Part shown: positions 1-8,603 of the stretch, piece after piece
How the letters are laid out: each line of letters starts with the position of its first letter
How positions within the stretch are numbered: the stretch's first letter is position 1
Notes under the pieces: model-generated
What the model saw: only the letters and a program-made list of their open reading frames with translations
Databases searched by the model: none
What the model was told of the DNA's origin: nothing
Translations under genes and position numbers: made by a program
NCBI GenBank assembly: GCA_020629635.1
Contig: JAHDCX010000011.1
Coordinates: forward strand, 112,301-176,300
Reading direction: 5' to 3'
DNA length: 64,000 nucleotides
Source of the DNA: Acidimicrobiales bacterium
Lineage (GTDB): Bacteria > Actinomycetota > Acidimicrobiia > Acidimicrobiales > SHLQ01

Positions 1-1152
1 ACCACGATCACGAACCGCAACCGTGCCTCCACTCACCCGAACGTCGATCGCCGAATCGGTCGGCGAGTACTTCACGGCGTTGCCGAGCAGGTTGGTGATG
101 GCCCGCTCGAGCGCATCGGGATCGCCGAGCACGATCGTCCGCTCGGCGTCGACGTGCACGGGATTGTTGGCCCGGCGGCGCACGTCAGCCACGGCCCGCT
201 CCACCACATCGACCAGATCGACGGGAACGTGCTCGACCGCCTCACGGTCATCGGTCGCCAGCTCGATGATCTCGGTGAACAACGTGCCGAGCTGTCGCAG
301 CTCGGCGCGGACACCGGTGAGGATCTCGCTTCGTTCATCTGCGGGAAGGTCCGGGGCACGCACGAGAAGATCGATGTTCGCGTTGACGCTCGTCAGTGGC
401 GTGCGCAGCTCATGCGCAGCGTCCTGGACCAGCCGATGCTGTTGGGCCCGGCTCGATGCGAGGGCGTCAAGCATGCCGTTGAAGCTCGTGGCCAGCCGTC
501 CGATCTCGTCGTTTCGGTCGTGGGTGTCGATCGGGGTGTCGAGATCGGTCGTGGCCGCGACGCGCTCGGCCGCGGCCGTCAGCTCACCGAGGGGGCGGAG
601 CGTCCGGCGCGTCGTCCACCACGCCAGCCCCGCCACGATCACGGCGAGGGCGAGTCCGGCGTAGAGGAGCTGCTCGCGGATGAGGCCCCGCAGCGACGTC
701 GTTGCGTCGATCGATCGGGCGACCTGCAGCGCTCCCCCGCCGTTGATGTGCGTCGTCAGGATCCGGTATTGCGCGCCGTCGATGTCGACCGTGCGAAACA
801 CGGGGTTGCCGTCACGGTCGGCGAGCGCGACGTCGGCGCTCGACACGGGCAGCACGATCGCCGAGTTGGCGACGATCTCTCCCGACTCGTCGAGCTGTTG
901 CACCTCGGCATCGGTCTCCGACGCCCGCGGAAGATCGACCGTCTCGTCCTGATCCCGGTCGTCTCGCTTGCCATCAGGCCCCCGGCGACTCCCGTCGAGG
1001 ATTTCCTCGGTTCGCTGCTCGAGAAACGAATCGACGTCGCCCCGGACCTGCCCGTCCGTGGAGACGATCGCGACCGCGGTCGTCAGCGCGATCGCGAGAA
1101 TCGTCAACGCCGCCACGGCGAGCGCGACGCGGGCGGCGAGGCTGCCCGTCAT
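1..1152 (-). CDS. Sensor histidine kinase, C-terminus cut by window edge
   Basis: Membrane sensor kinase that would autophosphorylate and pass phosphate to the regulator encoded just upstream. The visible 384 residues show a transmembrane helix at about 7-30, an extracytoplasmic sensor segment to about 160, a second helix at about 163-180, a HAMP linker to about 230 and a HisKA domain with the H-box AHELRTPLTSV, phosphoacceptor His247. An N-box (LLGNAVKYS) begins the ATPase domain, whose remainder lies outside the window. The ATG at 1152 overlaps the regulator stop by four bases (ATGA), indicating translational coupling. The signal sensed cannot be inferred. The architecture resembles actinobacterial MprB/TcrY-type kinases. 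Confidence 0.93.
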   Translation of the reverse strand, partial: MTGSLAARVALAVAALTILAIALTTAVAIVSTDGQVRGDVDSFLEQRTEEILDGSRRGPDGKRDDRDQDETVDLPRASETDAEVQQLDESGEIVANSAIVLPVSSADVALADRDGNPVFRTVDIDGAQYRILTTHINGGGALQVARSIDATTSLRGLIREQLLYAGLALAVIVAGLAWWTTRRTLRPLGELTAAAERVAATTDLDTPIDTHDRNDEIGRLATSFNGMLDALASSRAQQHRLVQDAAHELRTPLTSVNANIDLLVRAPDLPADERSEILTGVRAELRQLGTLFTEIIELATDDREAVEHVPVDLVDVVERAVADVRRRANNPVHVDAERTIVLGDPDALERAITNLLGNAVKYSPTDSAIDVRVSGGTVAVRDRG

Positions 1153-1835
1153 GAGCCCGAGCTCCGGATCACGAAGCCGATGCCGCGGACGGTCTCGATC
1201 ACGCGCTCGCGGCCGCCGTCTTCGAGCTTGCGACGCAGGTATCCGACATGCACGTCGAGCGAACGCGAGTCGGCCCCGAAGTCATACCCCCAGATGCGCT
1301 CGTACATGACGCCTCGCTCGAGCACGATGCCGGCGTTGCGCATCAGGAGGTGGAGGATGTCGAATTCGGTCCGGGTGAGCTCGAGCAGTTCGCCGCTGCG
1401 ACGCACCTCGTAGCTCTTCGGGTCGAGCGTCAGGTCACCGACCGAGACGACGTTCTCGTCGTTGGCGCCTGCACGGCGAAGCAGCGCCCGGATGCGGGCC
1501 AGCAGCTCGTCGAGCTCGAACGGCTTCGGCATGTAGTCGTCTGCCCCGGCGTCGAGTCCCGCCACTCGGTCCTTGGTCTCTTCGCGTGCGGTGAGGATAA
1601 GGATCGGCAGTTGGTTGCCTTTCGCCCGAAGCCGTCGCGTCACGTCGAGCCCGTCCACGAAGGGCATCATCACATCGAGCACGGCGAGGTCGGGGCCGAA
1701 CTCCTCGACGAGATGCAGCGCGGCGGCGCCATCGTTGGCGCTCTCCACCTCGTAGCCCTCGAAGCGAAGAATGCGCTCGAGCGCCGTACGAATCTCTGGG
1801 TCATCCTCGGCCACGAGGATCTTCAAACCGGTCAT
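1149..1835 (-). CDS. OmpR/PhoB-family response regulator
   Basis: DNA-binding response regulator of 228 residues, partner of the downstream kinase. The receiver domain (about 1-120) has the acidic pocket D11/D12, phosphoacceptor D54 in AVLDVMMP and the conserved K104 in MPKPF. The C-terminal winged helix carries the family ending DVHVGYLRRKLE...VRGIGFV. The ATG at 1835 is chosen over an in-frame ATG at 1907 because the receiver domain begins directly after it and a GGAG lies a few bases upstream; the extra 24 residues look non-coding. Close in style to MprA/PrrA regulators. Targets are not evident. Confidence 0.95.
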   Translation of the reverse strand: MTGLKILVAEDDPEIRTALERILRFEGYEVESANDGAAALHLVEEFGPDLAVLDVMMPFVDGLDVTRRLRAKGNQLPILILTAREETKDRVAGLDAGADDYMPKPFELDELLARIRALLRRAGANDENVVSVGDLTLDPKSYEVRRSGELLELTRTEFDILHLLMRNAGIVLERGVMYERIWGYDFGADSRSLDVHVGYLRRKLEDGGRERVIETVRGIGFVIRSSGS

Positions 1836-1922
1836 CAGGGTCTCCGGGGTGTGAGAGGACTCAAAATTACCGCCCCCAGGCGGCCGACTCGTGTGGAGCC
1901 AAGCCACCTGGGGGGAAAGACA

Positions 1923-1995
1923 GCAACGAGCCGGCTACGCCGGTCGTTGCGAGCCAGGGCCTCCGGCAATCTGCGAATGAGCGACCAAGGGTCGC
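1923..1995. repeat. Two-hairpin intergenic repeat, single copy
   Basis: First copy of a structured repeat also found in tandem at 51262-51466. Hairpin 1 (1923-1950) pairs GCAACGA-CCGG with CCGG-TCGTTGC around a five-base loop and one bulge. A spacer containing CTCCGGCAATCTGCG follows, then hairpin 2 (1981-1995), GCGACC-AAG-GGTCGC. Compared with the 51 kb copies, both stems carry paired compensatory substitutions. The element ends less than 20 bases from the stop codon of the small secreted protein on the minus strand, so it may form a 3' mRNA structure or terminator there. Confidence 0.8.
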
Positions 1996-2012
1996 GAACT
2001 CGCAGCGACAAG

Positions 2013-2453
2013 TCAGACCTTCGCGTCGAGACGCTCGGCAGCGTTGGCGACCATGGCGTCGATGACGTCCTGGGTCGCGACACCGTTCGCCTCGGCGACC
2101 TCGGCGATGGTGGCGCCAGCCTCGAGTTCGGCCTGGAGGTCCTCGACGTCGATGCCGATCGCCTCGGCGGCGGCTGCGTGCTTGCCGCTGCAGCGGCTGC
2201 GGTCGCGCTCGCCGTCTTCGCTGTCGTCGGCGTCGTCGGTGTCAGCGTCGTCTTGCACCTGCAGGAGCGTCGCACCATCGATGGCGTCGTCGTTCACGTC
2301 GACGTCCTCGGCTGTCACGTCCTCGGTGACCTCTTCAACGGCGACGTCTTCGGCCGGCTCGGCATCGCCGTACTGGGCCGCGGCAACGCCGGCGCCGCCG
2401 ACGACCATGCCGCCGACAAGCAGCATCGAGGTGAGGGATTTCTTCAGGTTCAT
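2013..2453 (-). CDS. Small secreted acidic/helical protein
   Basis: A 146-residue protein with an N-terminal Sec signal peptide (basic MNLKK, hydrophobic stretch to about 25, AxA-like site near VAAAQYG). A very acidic, low-complexity middle (about 30-80, rich in D, E and V) follows, then a compact helical C-terminus (about 90-146) with the pattern LQAELEAGATIAEVAEANG. That C-terminal pattern recurs in secreted actinobacterial proteins of unknown function. No catalytic motif is visible. It is transcribed away from valS. The structured repeat at 1923-1995 lies just beyond its stop codon. Confidence 0.85.
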   Translation of the reverse strand: MNLKKSLTSMLLVGGMVVGGAGVAAAQYGDAEPAEDVAVEEVTEDVTAEDVDVNDDAIDGATLLQVQDDADTDDADDSEDGERDRSRCSGKHAAAAEAIGIDVEDLQAELEAGATIAEVAEANGVATQDVIDAMVANAAERLDAKV

Positions 2454-2587
2454 GATCAGTCACTTTCGTGTTTGGGGGAATCCGGCCGTTCGGCCCGACA
2501 CCAACCACTCTGAAGACGCAAGGAAAAGGCACTGTTCGTGGAGTGCAAAGACTTCGGCAAGGTCTAACGCCTCGTAGCCTCAACGAG

Positions 2588-5500
2588 ATGTCGAGCGAAC
2601 TTCCTGCCCTCGCCAAGGCCTACGACCCGAGCGCCGCCGAGACCGACGTGTCCCGTCGTTGGGACGACGCCCAGGCGTTCCATGCCGTGCCCGGCGAGAC
2701 CCCCACCTACTCGGTCGTGATCCCGCCGCCGAACGTGACCGCGGCCCTGCACCTCGGACATGCACTCAACAACACGTTGCAGGACGTGTTGGTCCGCTAT
2801 CACCGGATGCGCGGCCACAACACGATGTGGATGCCCGGCACCGACCACGCCGGCATCGCCACGCAGACCGTCGTGGAGAAGCGCCTCCTCAACCAGGGCA
2901 TCCGCCGGCTCGACATGGGCCGGGATGCCTTCATCGAGAAGACCCAGGAGTGGAAGGACGAGTACGAGGCGACGATCCTCGAACAGCTCCGCACGATGGG
3001 CGCCAGCTGCGACTACGACCGCACCCGGTTCACGATGGACGAGATCTGCGCCACCGCGGTCCGCCACGCCTTCTACGTGCTCTTCGATGACGGGCTGATC
3101 TATCGAGGCAAGCGGCTCGTCAACTGGGACCCGGTCACCGGCACCGCCCTCGCCGACGACGAGGTCGAGATGGAAGAGGTCGCCGGGCACATGTGGTACC
3201 TGCGGTATCCGATCGAGGGCGGCCCGCTCCCCGACGGCACCACCCACGTCACCGTCGCGACCACCCGGCCCGAGACGATGTTCGGCGACACCGCCGTCGC
3301 CCTCAATCCCGCCGATCCCCGCGCCGAAGCGCTGCGCGGCCGCAACGTCGTCCTGCCGATCGTCGGCCGTGTCATCCCGATCGTCGAAGACGACTACGTC
3401 GTCATGCCCGACCCCGAGGGCGACGCGAAGGCCCAATTCGCCACCGGGTTCCTCAAGGTCACCCCGGCTCACGACACCAACGACTGGGACATCGGCCAGC
3501 GTCACGACCTTCCGGTCATCAACGTGATGGCAGCCGACGCCTCCATCTCCGACCAGTACGGCTGGGACGAGATCAGCGACGAAGCCCGCCCGTTCATCGG
3601 GCTGTCCCGGGAGGACGCCCGAACCGCCGTGGTGTCATGGTTCGACGAGCACGACCTCCTCGCCGAGGTCCGCGACTACACCCACTCGGTCGGCCACTCG
3701 TATCGATCCCATGCCCCGATCGAGCCGTGGTTGTCGGACCAGTGGTACGTCGCCGCCACCGACGACCGGCTCCGCGGTGCGGCCCTCCGAGCCCAGCGCG
3801 CCGACCAGACGACGGGTCTCGCAGCCGAACATCAGCCCGGCGACGCCACCGGCGACGGTGAGCTTCGCTTCGTTCCCGACCGCTACGCCCGCGCCTTCCA
3901 GCAATGGCACGAAGGCATCCGCGACTGGTGCATCAGCCGCCAGCTCTGGTGGGGCCACCAGATCCCGGTCTGGGGCAAGACCATCGACGCCGCCACCGCA
4001 ACATCGGAGATCCTCGCAGCGGTCGACAGCGTCGAAGGTGACGCTGCTGCGAAGGTCGACTCGGCGTGGGCGGCAGCCGGTGCCGTGCACACCGCTCGGC
4101 GGATCACCGACACCGAAATCGTCGAAAGCGTGTGCGTCCCCAACGACTCCACCCTGCGCCGCCTCGAGCGGGCCGACACCTCGATGGACGAAGCCGAGCT
4201 CGTCGCGGCGCTCGAGGCCGCCGGCTACGTGCGTGACCCCGACGTGCTCGACACCTGGTTCTCGTCGGCCCTGTGGCCCATGTCGACGATGGGCTGGCCC
4301 TGGCCAGAGGACTATCCCGAGACCGAAGGCGTGCTCGCGGCGTTCAATCCCACCTCGCTGCTGAGCACGGCCCGCGAGATCATCACCCTCTGGGTCAGCC
4401 GGATGGTCATGTTCAACCGGTACTTCCTCGACGGGCAGCTCCCGTTCGACGATGTCTTCATTCACGCCATGGTCCAGGACGGCCACGGACAGAAGATGTC
4501 GAAGTCGCTCGGCAACGGCGTCGACCCTCGCGACATCATCCACAGCCACGGCGCCGACGCGATGCGGTTCACGCTCGTCCAGATGACGACCGACACCCAG
4601 GACGTCCGGATGCCGGTGGACATGGTGTGCCCACACACCGGCGAGGCCTTCACCCCCGCGTTCATCACGACGCCCGCTGGCCACCAGGTCGCCGCGCCCA
4701 CCCAGACCAGCCCGAGCGATCCGTCCAAGACGATGGTCTCCGCCTACGGCGTCGCCGCAGGCGTTGCGGAGCCGAGCGATGACGCACCGCTCGCCCGCAA
4801 CACGTCGTCGAAGTTCGACGCGGGACGCAACTTCTCCAACAAGTTGTGGAACGCCGTGCGCTTCGCACTCGGTCGACTGAATCCCGACGACGAAGCGATC
4901 ACCGTCGGCGCGGACGATCTGGCCTGGGTCGACCGGTTGATCCTCGCCCGCCTCGCCGAGACCGTCTCGGCGCTCGAGAGCGCGGTCGATCGCTACCAGT
5001 TCAACGTCTACGCCGACACGCTCTACGACTTCATCTGGCACGACGTCTGCGACCGCTACCTCGAAGCCGTCAAGCCGACGCTCGACGAGCGGCCCGCCCA
5101 GCGCGTCGTGCTCGGCGCCGTGTTGGACGCGTCGCTGCGGCTCATGCACCCGGTGTGCCCGTTCATCACCGAGACGCTCTGGCCGCACGTCCAGCACGCC
5201 CGCACGGGTGCCGTCGCCGGCCTCGACCTTGGTGCATCCGACCTCCTGGTCGGCGCTGCCTGGCCAACCGTCGATCAGGCGTTGGCCGACGCTGCGGTGC
5301 TCGCAGACTTCGGTCGCGCCCAGGCGCTCGTGTCCGAGGTCCGGACCTTGCGAGGCGCCCAACAGGTCAAGCCCAAACAGCAGATCACGCTCGAGTGGAC
5401 CGACCCCGAGCTCGCCGCCCTCATCGAGCGAGCCGACGGGTACGTCGAGACGCTCGCCGGCATCGGCACGGTCGAAGCGCACAGCGACAACGAGCGTGCC

Positions 5501-5758
5501 CGGTCGAGCCTTGCGTTCGAGGGTTCGCAGGTGTTCTTGTCCGGCTTGGTGGACGCCGTCGACGTCGACGCTGAACGCACCCGTCTCGAAGGCCTGATCG
5601 CCCAGAAGACGAAACAGATCGCCGGCTTCCAGGGCAAGCTCTCCAACGAGGGCTACGTCAACAACGCCAAACCCGAGCTCGTGCAAGAGACCCGCGACCT
5701 CCTCGAGGTCGCCAAAGCCGATCTCGCCGCCGCCGAACAATCCCTCGCCGCCCTCTGA
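2588..5758 (+). CDS. valS: Valyl-tRNA synthetase
   Basis: Class I aminoacyl-tRNA synthetase that charges tRNA-Val and edits misactivated threonine. The 1056-residue product has the HIGH signature HLGH (55-58) in PPPNVTAALHLGHA, the KMSKS signature (636-640), the editing insert with TTRPETMFGDTAVA, and a C-terminal coiled coil (about the last 70 residues) typical of ValRS. It is somewhat longer than many bacterial homologues (about 880-950), with insert-like segments around residues 390-420 and 690-740. The ATG at 2588 is preferred over an upstream in-frame start at 2468 because the added 40 residues do not resemble the family. The stop overlaps the next start (TGATG). Confidence 0.98.
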   Translation: MSSELPALAKAYDPSAAETDVSRRWDDAQAFHAVPGETPTYSVVIPPPNVTAALHLGHALNNTLQDVLVRYHRMRGHNTMWMPGTDHAGIATQTVVEKRLLNQGIRRLDMGRDAFIEKTQEWKDEYEATILEQLRTMGASCDYDRTRFTMDEICATAVRHAFYVLFDDGLIYRGKRLVNWDPVTGTALADDEVEMEEVAGHMWYLRYPIEGGPLPDGTTHVTVATTRPETMFGDTAVALNPADPRAEALRGRNVVLPIVGRVIPIVEDDYVVMPDPEGDAKAQFATGFLKVTPAHDTNDWDIGQRHDLPVINVMAADASISDQYGWDEISDEARPFIGLSREDARTAVVSWFDEHDLLAEVRDYTHSVGHSYRSHAPIEPWLSDQWYVAATDDRLRGAALRAQRADQTTGLAAEHQPGDATGDGELRFVPDRYARAFQQWHEGIRDWCISRQLWWGHQIPVWGKTIDAATATSEILAAVDSVEGDAAAKVDSAWAAAGAVHTARRITDTEIVESVCVPNDSTLRRLERADTSMDEAELVAALEAAGYVRDPDVLDTWFSSALWPMSTMGWPWPEDYPETEGVLAAFNPTSLLSTAREIITLWVSRMVMFNRYFLDGQLPFDDVFIHAMVQDGHGQKMSKSLGNGVDPRDIIHSHGADAMRFTLVQMTTDTQDVRMPVDMVCPHTGEAFTPAFITTPAGHQVAAPTQTSPSDPSKTMVSAYGVAAGVAEPSDDAPLARNTSSKFDAGRNFSNKLWNAVRFALGRLNPDDEAITVGADDLAWVDRLILARLAETVSALESAVDRYQFNVYADTLYDFIWHDVCDRYLEAVKPTLDERPAQRVVLGAVLDASLRLMHPVCPFITETLWPHVQHARTGAVAGLDLGASDLLVGAAWPTVDQALADAAVLADFGRAQALVSEVRTLRGAQQVKPKQQITLEWTDPELAALIERADGYVETLAGIGTVEAHSDNERARSSLAFEGSQVFLSGLVDAVDVDAERTRLEGLIAQKTKQIAGFQGKLSNEGYVNNAKPELVQETRDLLEVAKADLAAAEQSLAAL

Positions 5759-6621
5759 TGGGGTCAGGTCCCAACAGCCAACAGGTTCGGATCGCGGGCG
5801 TCCCCGAACACTTCAACGTGCCGTGGCGCCTCGCCGTCGAAGAGGCGCTGTTCGACTCGCTCGACGTCGAGGTCGAGTGGGTCGACGAGCCAAGCGGCAC
5901 GGGTGCGATCATGCGCGGCCTGGCCGACGGCACGTACGACCTCGCCACACCACTCACCGAGGGCGCCATCACCGCCATCGCCAACGGCAATCTTTCTCGG
6001 ATCGTGTCGACGTGGGTCACCACGCCACTGCTGTGGGGCATCCACGTTGCGGCCACCGGAGATCTCACCGAGGTCGCCGATCTGGCCGGTCGCCCGGTCG
6101 CCATCAGCCGCATGGGCTCGGGATCGGAGCTCATGACCCGCGTCCTCTACGACCAGCAGGGTTGGGACATCGACGAGGACGCCTGGCGCATCATCGACAA
6201 CCTCGACGGCGCGCTGACCGCGCTCCCTGCGGGAGAGGCCGACGTCTTCTTGTGGAACAAGTCGATGACCCAGCCACACGTCGACGACGGCACGTTCCGA
6301 CGAGTCGGCGTCCTGCCCACCCCGTGGCCGAGTTTCGTCGTGGCTGTTGGTGAGCGACTACGGGCTGAGGCCGGCCTCGCGCAGTCGATCTGCCAGATCG
6401 CGATCGCTCGGGCTGCAGGCCTGCGCATGGACCACGGTGCCGTCCCGCTCATCGCCGAGCGCTACGACCTCGAGATCGACGGCGCCGCCGAGTGGTTCGA
6501 CCAGGCCCGCTGGGCGACCGATGTCGGAGTCGACGAGTCGATGGTCGCCGACGTCGCCGCCACCATGCAGCGCCTCGGCCGCATCGGCTCCACACCATCG
6601 CCTACGGCCCTCATCGTCTGA
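5758..6621 (+). CDS. Periplasmic-binding-protein-like protein without signal peptide
   Basis: A 287-residue protein with the type 2 periplasmic-binding fold as in NMT1/SsuA-type substrate-binding proteins: GIP-like opening VRIAGVPEHF, the central G-S-G segment RMGSGSELMTRV, and ALTALPAGEADVFLWN. No signal peptide or lipobox is seen, so it is probably cytoplasmic. It is not followed by permease or ATPase genes, which argues against an ordinary ABC importer component. Its ATG overlaps the valS stop codon (TGATG), so it is co-translated with valS. A ligand cannot be named from the sequence. Confidence 0.8.
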   Translation: MGSGPNSQQVRIAGVPEHFNVPWRLAVEEALFDSLDVEVEWVDEPSGTGAIMRGLADGTYDLATPLTEGAITAIANGNLSRIVSTWVTTPLLWGIHVAATGDLTEVADLAGRPVAISRMGSGSELMTRVLYDQQGWDIDEDAWRIIDNLDGALTALPAGEADVFLWNKSMTQPHVDDGTFRRVGVLPTPWPSFVVAVGERLRAEAGLAQSICQIAIARAAGLRMDHGAVPLIAERYDLEIDGAAEWFDQARWATDVGVDESMVADVAATMQRLGRIGSTPSPTALIV

Positions 6622-6657
6622 CCGCCCCATCTGCGGACGTTTCGTCGAGGCCGTCGA

Positions 6658-6703
6658 GGGTCTGACCCCTCGCAGACTCCTCGCGACGTGGGGGTCTGAC
6701 CCC
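6658..6703. repeat. Pair of GGGTC-T-GACCC palindromes
   Basis: Two inverted repeats, GGGTCTGACCC (6658-6668) and GGGGTCTGACCCC (6691-6703), lie as direct repeats in the 136-base gap before the molybdate cassette. A third copy is at 58284-58294 in another intergenic gap. Similar short GGGGTC/GACCCC palindromes occur as dispersed elements in other bacterial genomes. No REP-associated transposase is seen in this window. The rest of this gap shows no clear promoter. Confidence 0.6.
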
Positions 6704-6757
6704 AGATTTGCTGGGGTGAGTGGGTAGTGAGCGAGATTATTGGTCATACTTTCTTGC

Positions 6758-7144
6758 ATGAGCGAGTTTCGGATCGGAGACGCGGCACAGTTGTTGGGCG
6801 TCAGCCCGGACACCGTGCGCCGGTGGGCCGACTCCGGTCAGCTCATCACGACCCGGACCGACGGCGGCCATCGGCTCGTCGACGGCGCCGACCTGGCCCG
6901 ACTCGCGACCGAGCTCGCCGAAAACCCCGAACCCGGACGAGCCATGTCGGCACGCAACCGATTCGAAGGCCTCGTCACCCGAGTCGTTGCGGACACCGTG
7001 ATGGCCCAGGTCGAGCTCCAAAGCGGCCCCAACCGAATCGTCGCGCTGATCAGCGCTGAGGCGGTCGAATCGCTTCGACTCGAGCCAGGTGTGCGAGCCG
7101 TCGCCACGGTGAAGGCCACGAACGTGATCATCGAGCGGCCGTGA
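6758..7144 (+). CDS. HTH-TOBE molybdate-responsive regulator
   Basis: A 128-residue protein with a MerR-like helix-turn-helix (FRIGDAAQLLGVSPDTVRRWADSGQ, about 3-28) joined to one TOBE/Mop domain (about 60-128) that binds molybdate-type oxyanions. This domain pair is typical of small regulators beside mod genes in actinobacteria and replaces the larger ModE. Known family members sense molybdate and control uptake; that role is inferred here from position. The ATG at 6758 is used because the HTH starts there. Its stop overlaps the modA start (GTGA). Confidence 0.9.
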   Translation: MSEFRIGDAAQLLGVSPDTVRRWADSGQLITTRTDGGHRLVDGADLARLATELAENPEPGRAMSARNRFEGLVTRVVADTVMAQVELQSGPNRIVALISAEAVESLRLEPGVRAVATVKATNVIIERP

Positions 7145-7842
7145 GCCGACTCGCGATCGTGGCTGCGCTCATCTTCCTGGGCGGGTGCGGCTCGACGGAG
7201 GACCAGATCCGAGTGTCGGTTGCCTCGTCGCTCGGCGAGGTTCTCGAGGTCATCGTCGATGACTACCAACGCGAGTACCCGGACGCACGTGTCGAAGTGA
7301 ACGTCGCCGGATCCGCCACCCTCGTCCGACAAGTCGATGAGGGAGCCCCGGTCGACCTGCTGATCACCGCCGACGCCGCAGCACTCGATTCGCTCTCGGC
7401 TGACTCGAGCTCGCCCACCGAGCTCGGCACCAACGAGCTCGTCCTACTCGTCCATCGCGACGCCGACCCACCGATCACCACGGCCGAAGACCTCACCGAC
7501 GATCACCTGATCGTCGGATGCGACCGCGTCGTGCCGTGTGGCCGCCTGCTCGACCGGTGGCGAACCGAGTCCGGATCGGACGTCGAGATCGACAGCGTCG
7601 AGTCAAACGTCCGCCAGGTCCGGGCTCGGGTCGTCGACGGTGAAGCCGATGCCGGTTTCGTCTATCGCACCGACGTCCTCGACCTCGACGCCACCGAGAC
7701 CAGCTGGATCCCTGTGGAACCCTCCGTCGAGGCCGCTGCCGTCCTCGCCAGCATCGGCGATCCCCCCGCCGAAGTCGCCCGACTCCGCGACTTCGTCGTG
7801 GAGAGTGCGCGCTTCGGCGAATTCGGGTTCGGCGAACCATGA
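7141..7842 (+). CDS. modA: Molybdate-binding lipoprotein ModA
   Basis: Extracytoplasmic oxyanion receptor of a molybdate/tungstate ABC importer. The 233-residue product starts with a lipoprotein signal peptide (lipobox FLGGC, Cys at about 16) and continues with the ModA pattern: VSVASSLGEVLEVI, FAGSATL-like NVAGSATLVRQV, GAPVDLLITAD and GEADAGFVYRTDV. The GTG start at 7141 overlaps the regulator stop by four bases, and its own stop overlaps the modB ATG by four bases, so the three genes form one coupled operon. Confidence 0.94.
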   Translation: MSRLAIVAALIFLGGCGSTEDQIRVSVASSLGEVLEVIVDDYQREYPDARVEVNVAGSATLVRQVDEGAPVDLLITADAAALDSLSADSSSPTELGTNELVLLVHRDADPPITTAEDLTDDHLIVGCDRVVPCGRLLDRWRTESGSDVEIDSVESNVRQVRARVVDGEADAGFVYRTDVLDLDATETSWIPVEPSVEAAAVLASIGDPPAEVARLRDFVVESARFGEFGFGEP

Positions 7843-8603
7843 AGGCCCTCGCAACGATCGGCGTCGCGTTCCTCGCCCTGCCGATCCTCGGGCTCGTGCT
7901 CCAGCTGCGGTGGGACCGTATCGGGGACCTCGTCTCGGACCCGTTGCTCGTCACCGCGCTGCGGACCACGCTGGTGGTCGTCCCGGCCGCAACACTGATC
8001 GTCATCGTGATCGGCACGCCGCTTGCGTGGCTCCTCGCCCGCACGGATGGCGCGACCCGAACGTTGCTCCGAGTGCTCGTCCTCAGCCCGGTCGTCCTGC
8101 CGCCGGTCGTGAGCGGGGTGCTGCTCCTCTCCGCATTCGGACGTCGCGGTCTTCTCGGCTCGGCGCTCGACACGGTCGGCATCGTCCTGCCGTTCTCCAT
8201 CGCCGGTGCGATCCTCGCTGCGGCATTCGTCTCGCTGCCGTTCCACGTGCTCGCTGCCGAAGAGGGCTTCCGGTCCATTCCGCACTCGCAACTCGATGCG
8301 GCCCGGCTGCTCGGCGTCCCCGAAGCTCGCATCCTTCGGGACTATGCATTCCCAGCGGCCACGCGGGCGATCGCAGCGGGGGGCACACTCGCCGCGGCGC
8401 GAGCGCTCGGCGAGTTCGGGGCCACGATCACGTTCGCCGGAAACGTCGAGGGCGCGACGAGAACGCTGCCACTCGCCACGTTCACCGCGCTCGAACGCGA
8501 TCCCGATCTGGCCCGCCTCATCGGCGTCGTGCTCATCGGTCTCGCCGTACTCGTCGCCGCCGCTCAGCGGCGGGGAATCCGCACTCGTCAGACGCTCAGG
8601 TGA
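7839..8603 (+). CDS. modB: Molybdate ABC transporter permease ModB
   Basis: Inner-membrane permease of 254 residues with about five to six transmembrane helices and the EAA loop ending ARALGEFGATITFAGN, characteristic of ModB/CysT-type permeases. It is coupled to modA by an ATGA overlap. No modC ATPase gene follows; the next gene is on the opposite strand and its 3' end overlaps modB by eight bases. The importer must therefore borrow an ATPase encoded elsewhere, or the ModC gene is distant. Confidence 0.94.
   Translation: MKALATIGVAFLALPILGLVLQLRWDRIGDLVSDPLLVTALRTTLVVVPAATLIVIVIGTPLAWLLARTDGATRTLLRVLVLSPVVLPPVVSGVLLLSAFGRRGLLGSALDTVGIVLPFSIAGAILAAAFVSLPFHVLAAEEGFRSIPHSQLDAARLLGVPEARILRDYAFPAATRAIAAGGTLAAARALGEFGATITFAGNVEGATRTLPLATFTALERDPDLARLIGVVLIGLAVLVAAAQRRGIRTRQTLR

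Noticed and set aside
3635..5740. Minus-strand frame of about 700 codons within valS
   Set aside because: Shadow of the valS coding strand with no recognisable motif.
6622..6757. Molybdate-cofactor riboswitch or ModE-type operator before the mod operon
   Set aside because: Only the GGGTCTGACCC palindromes are structured; no extended riboswitch fold or ATTATA-type operator pair was seen.
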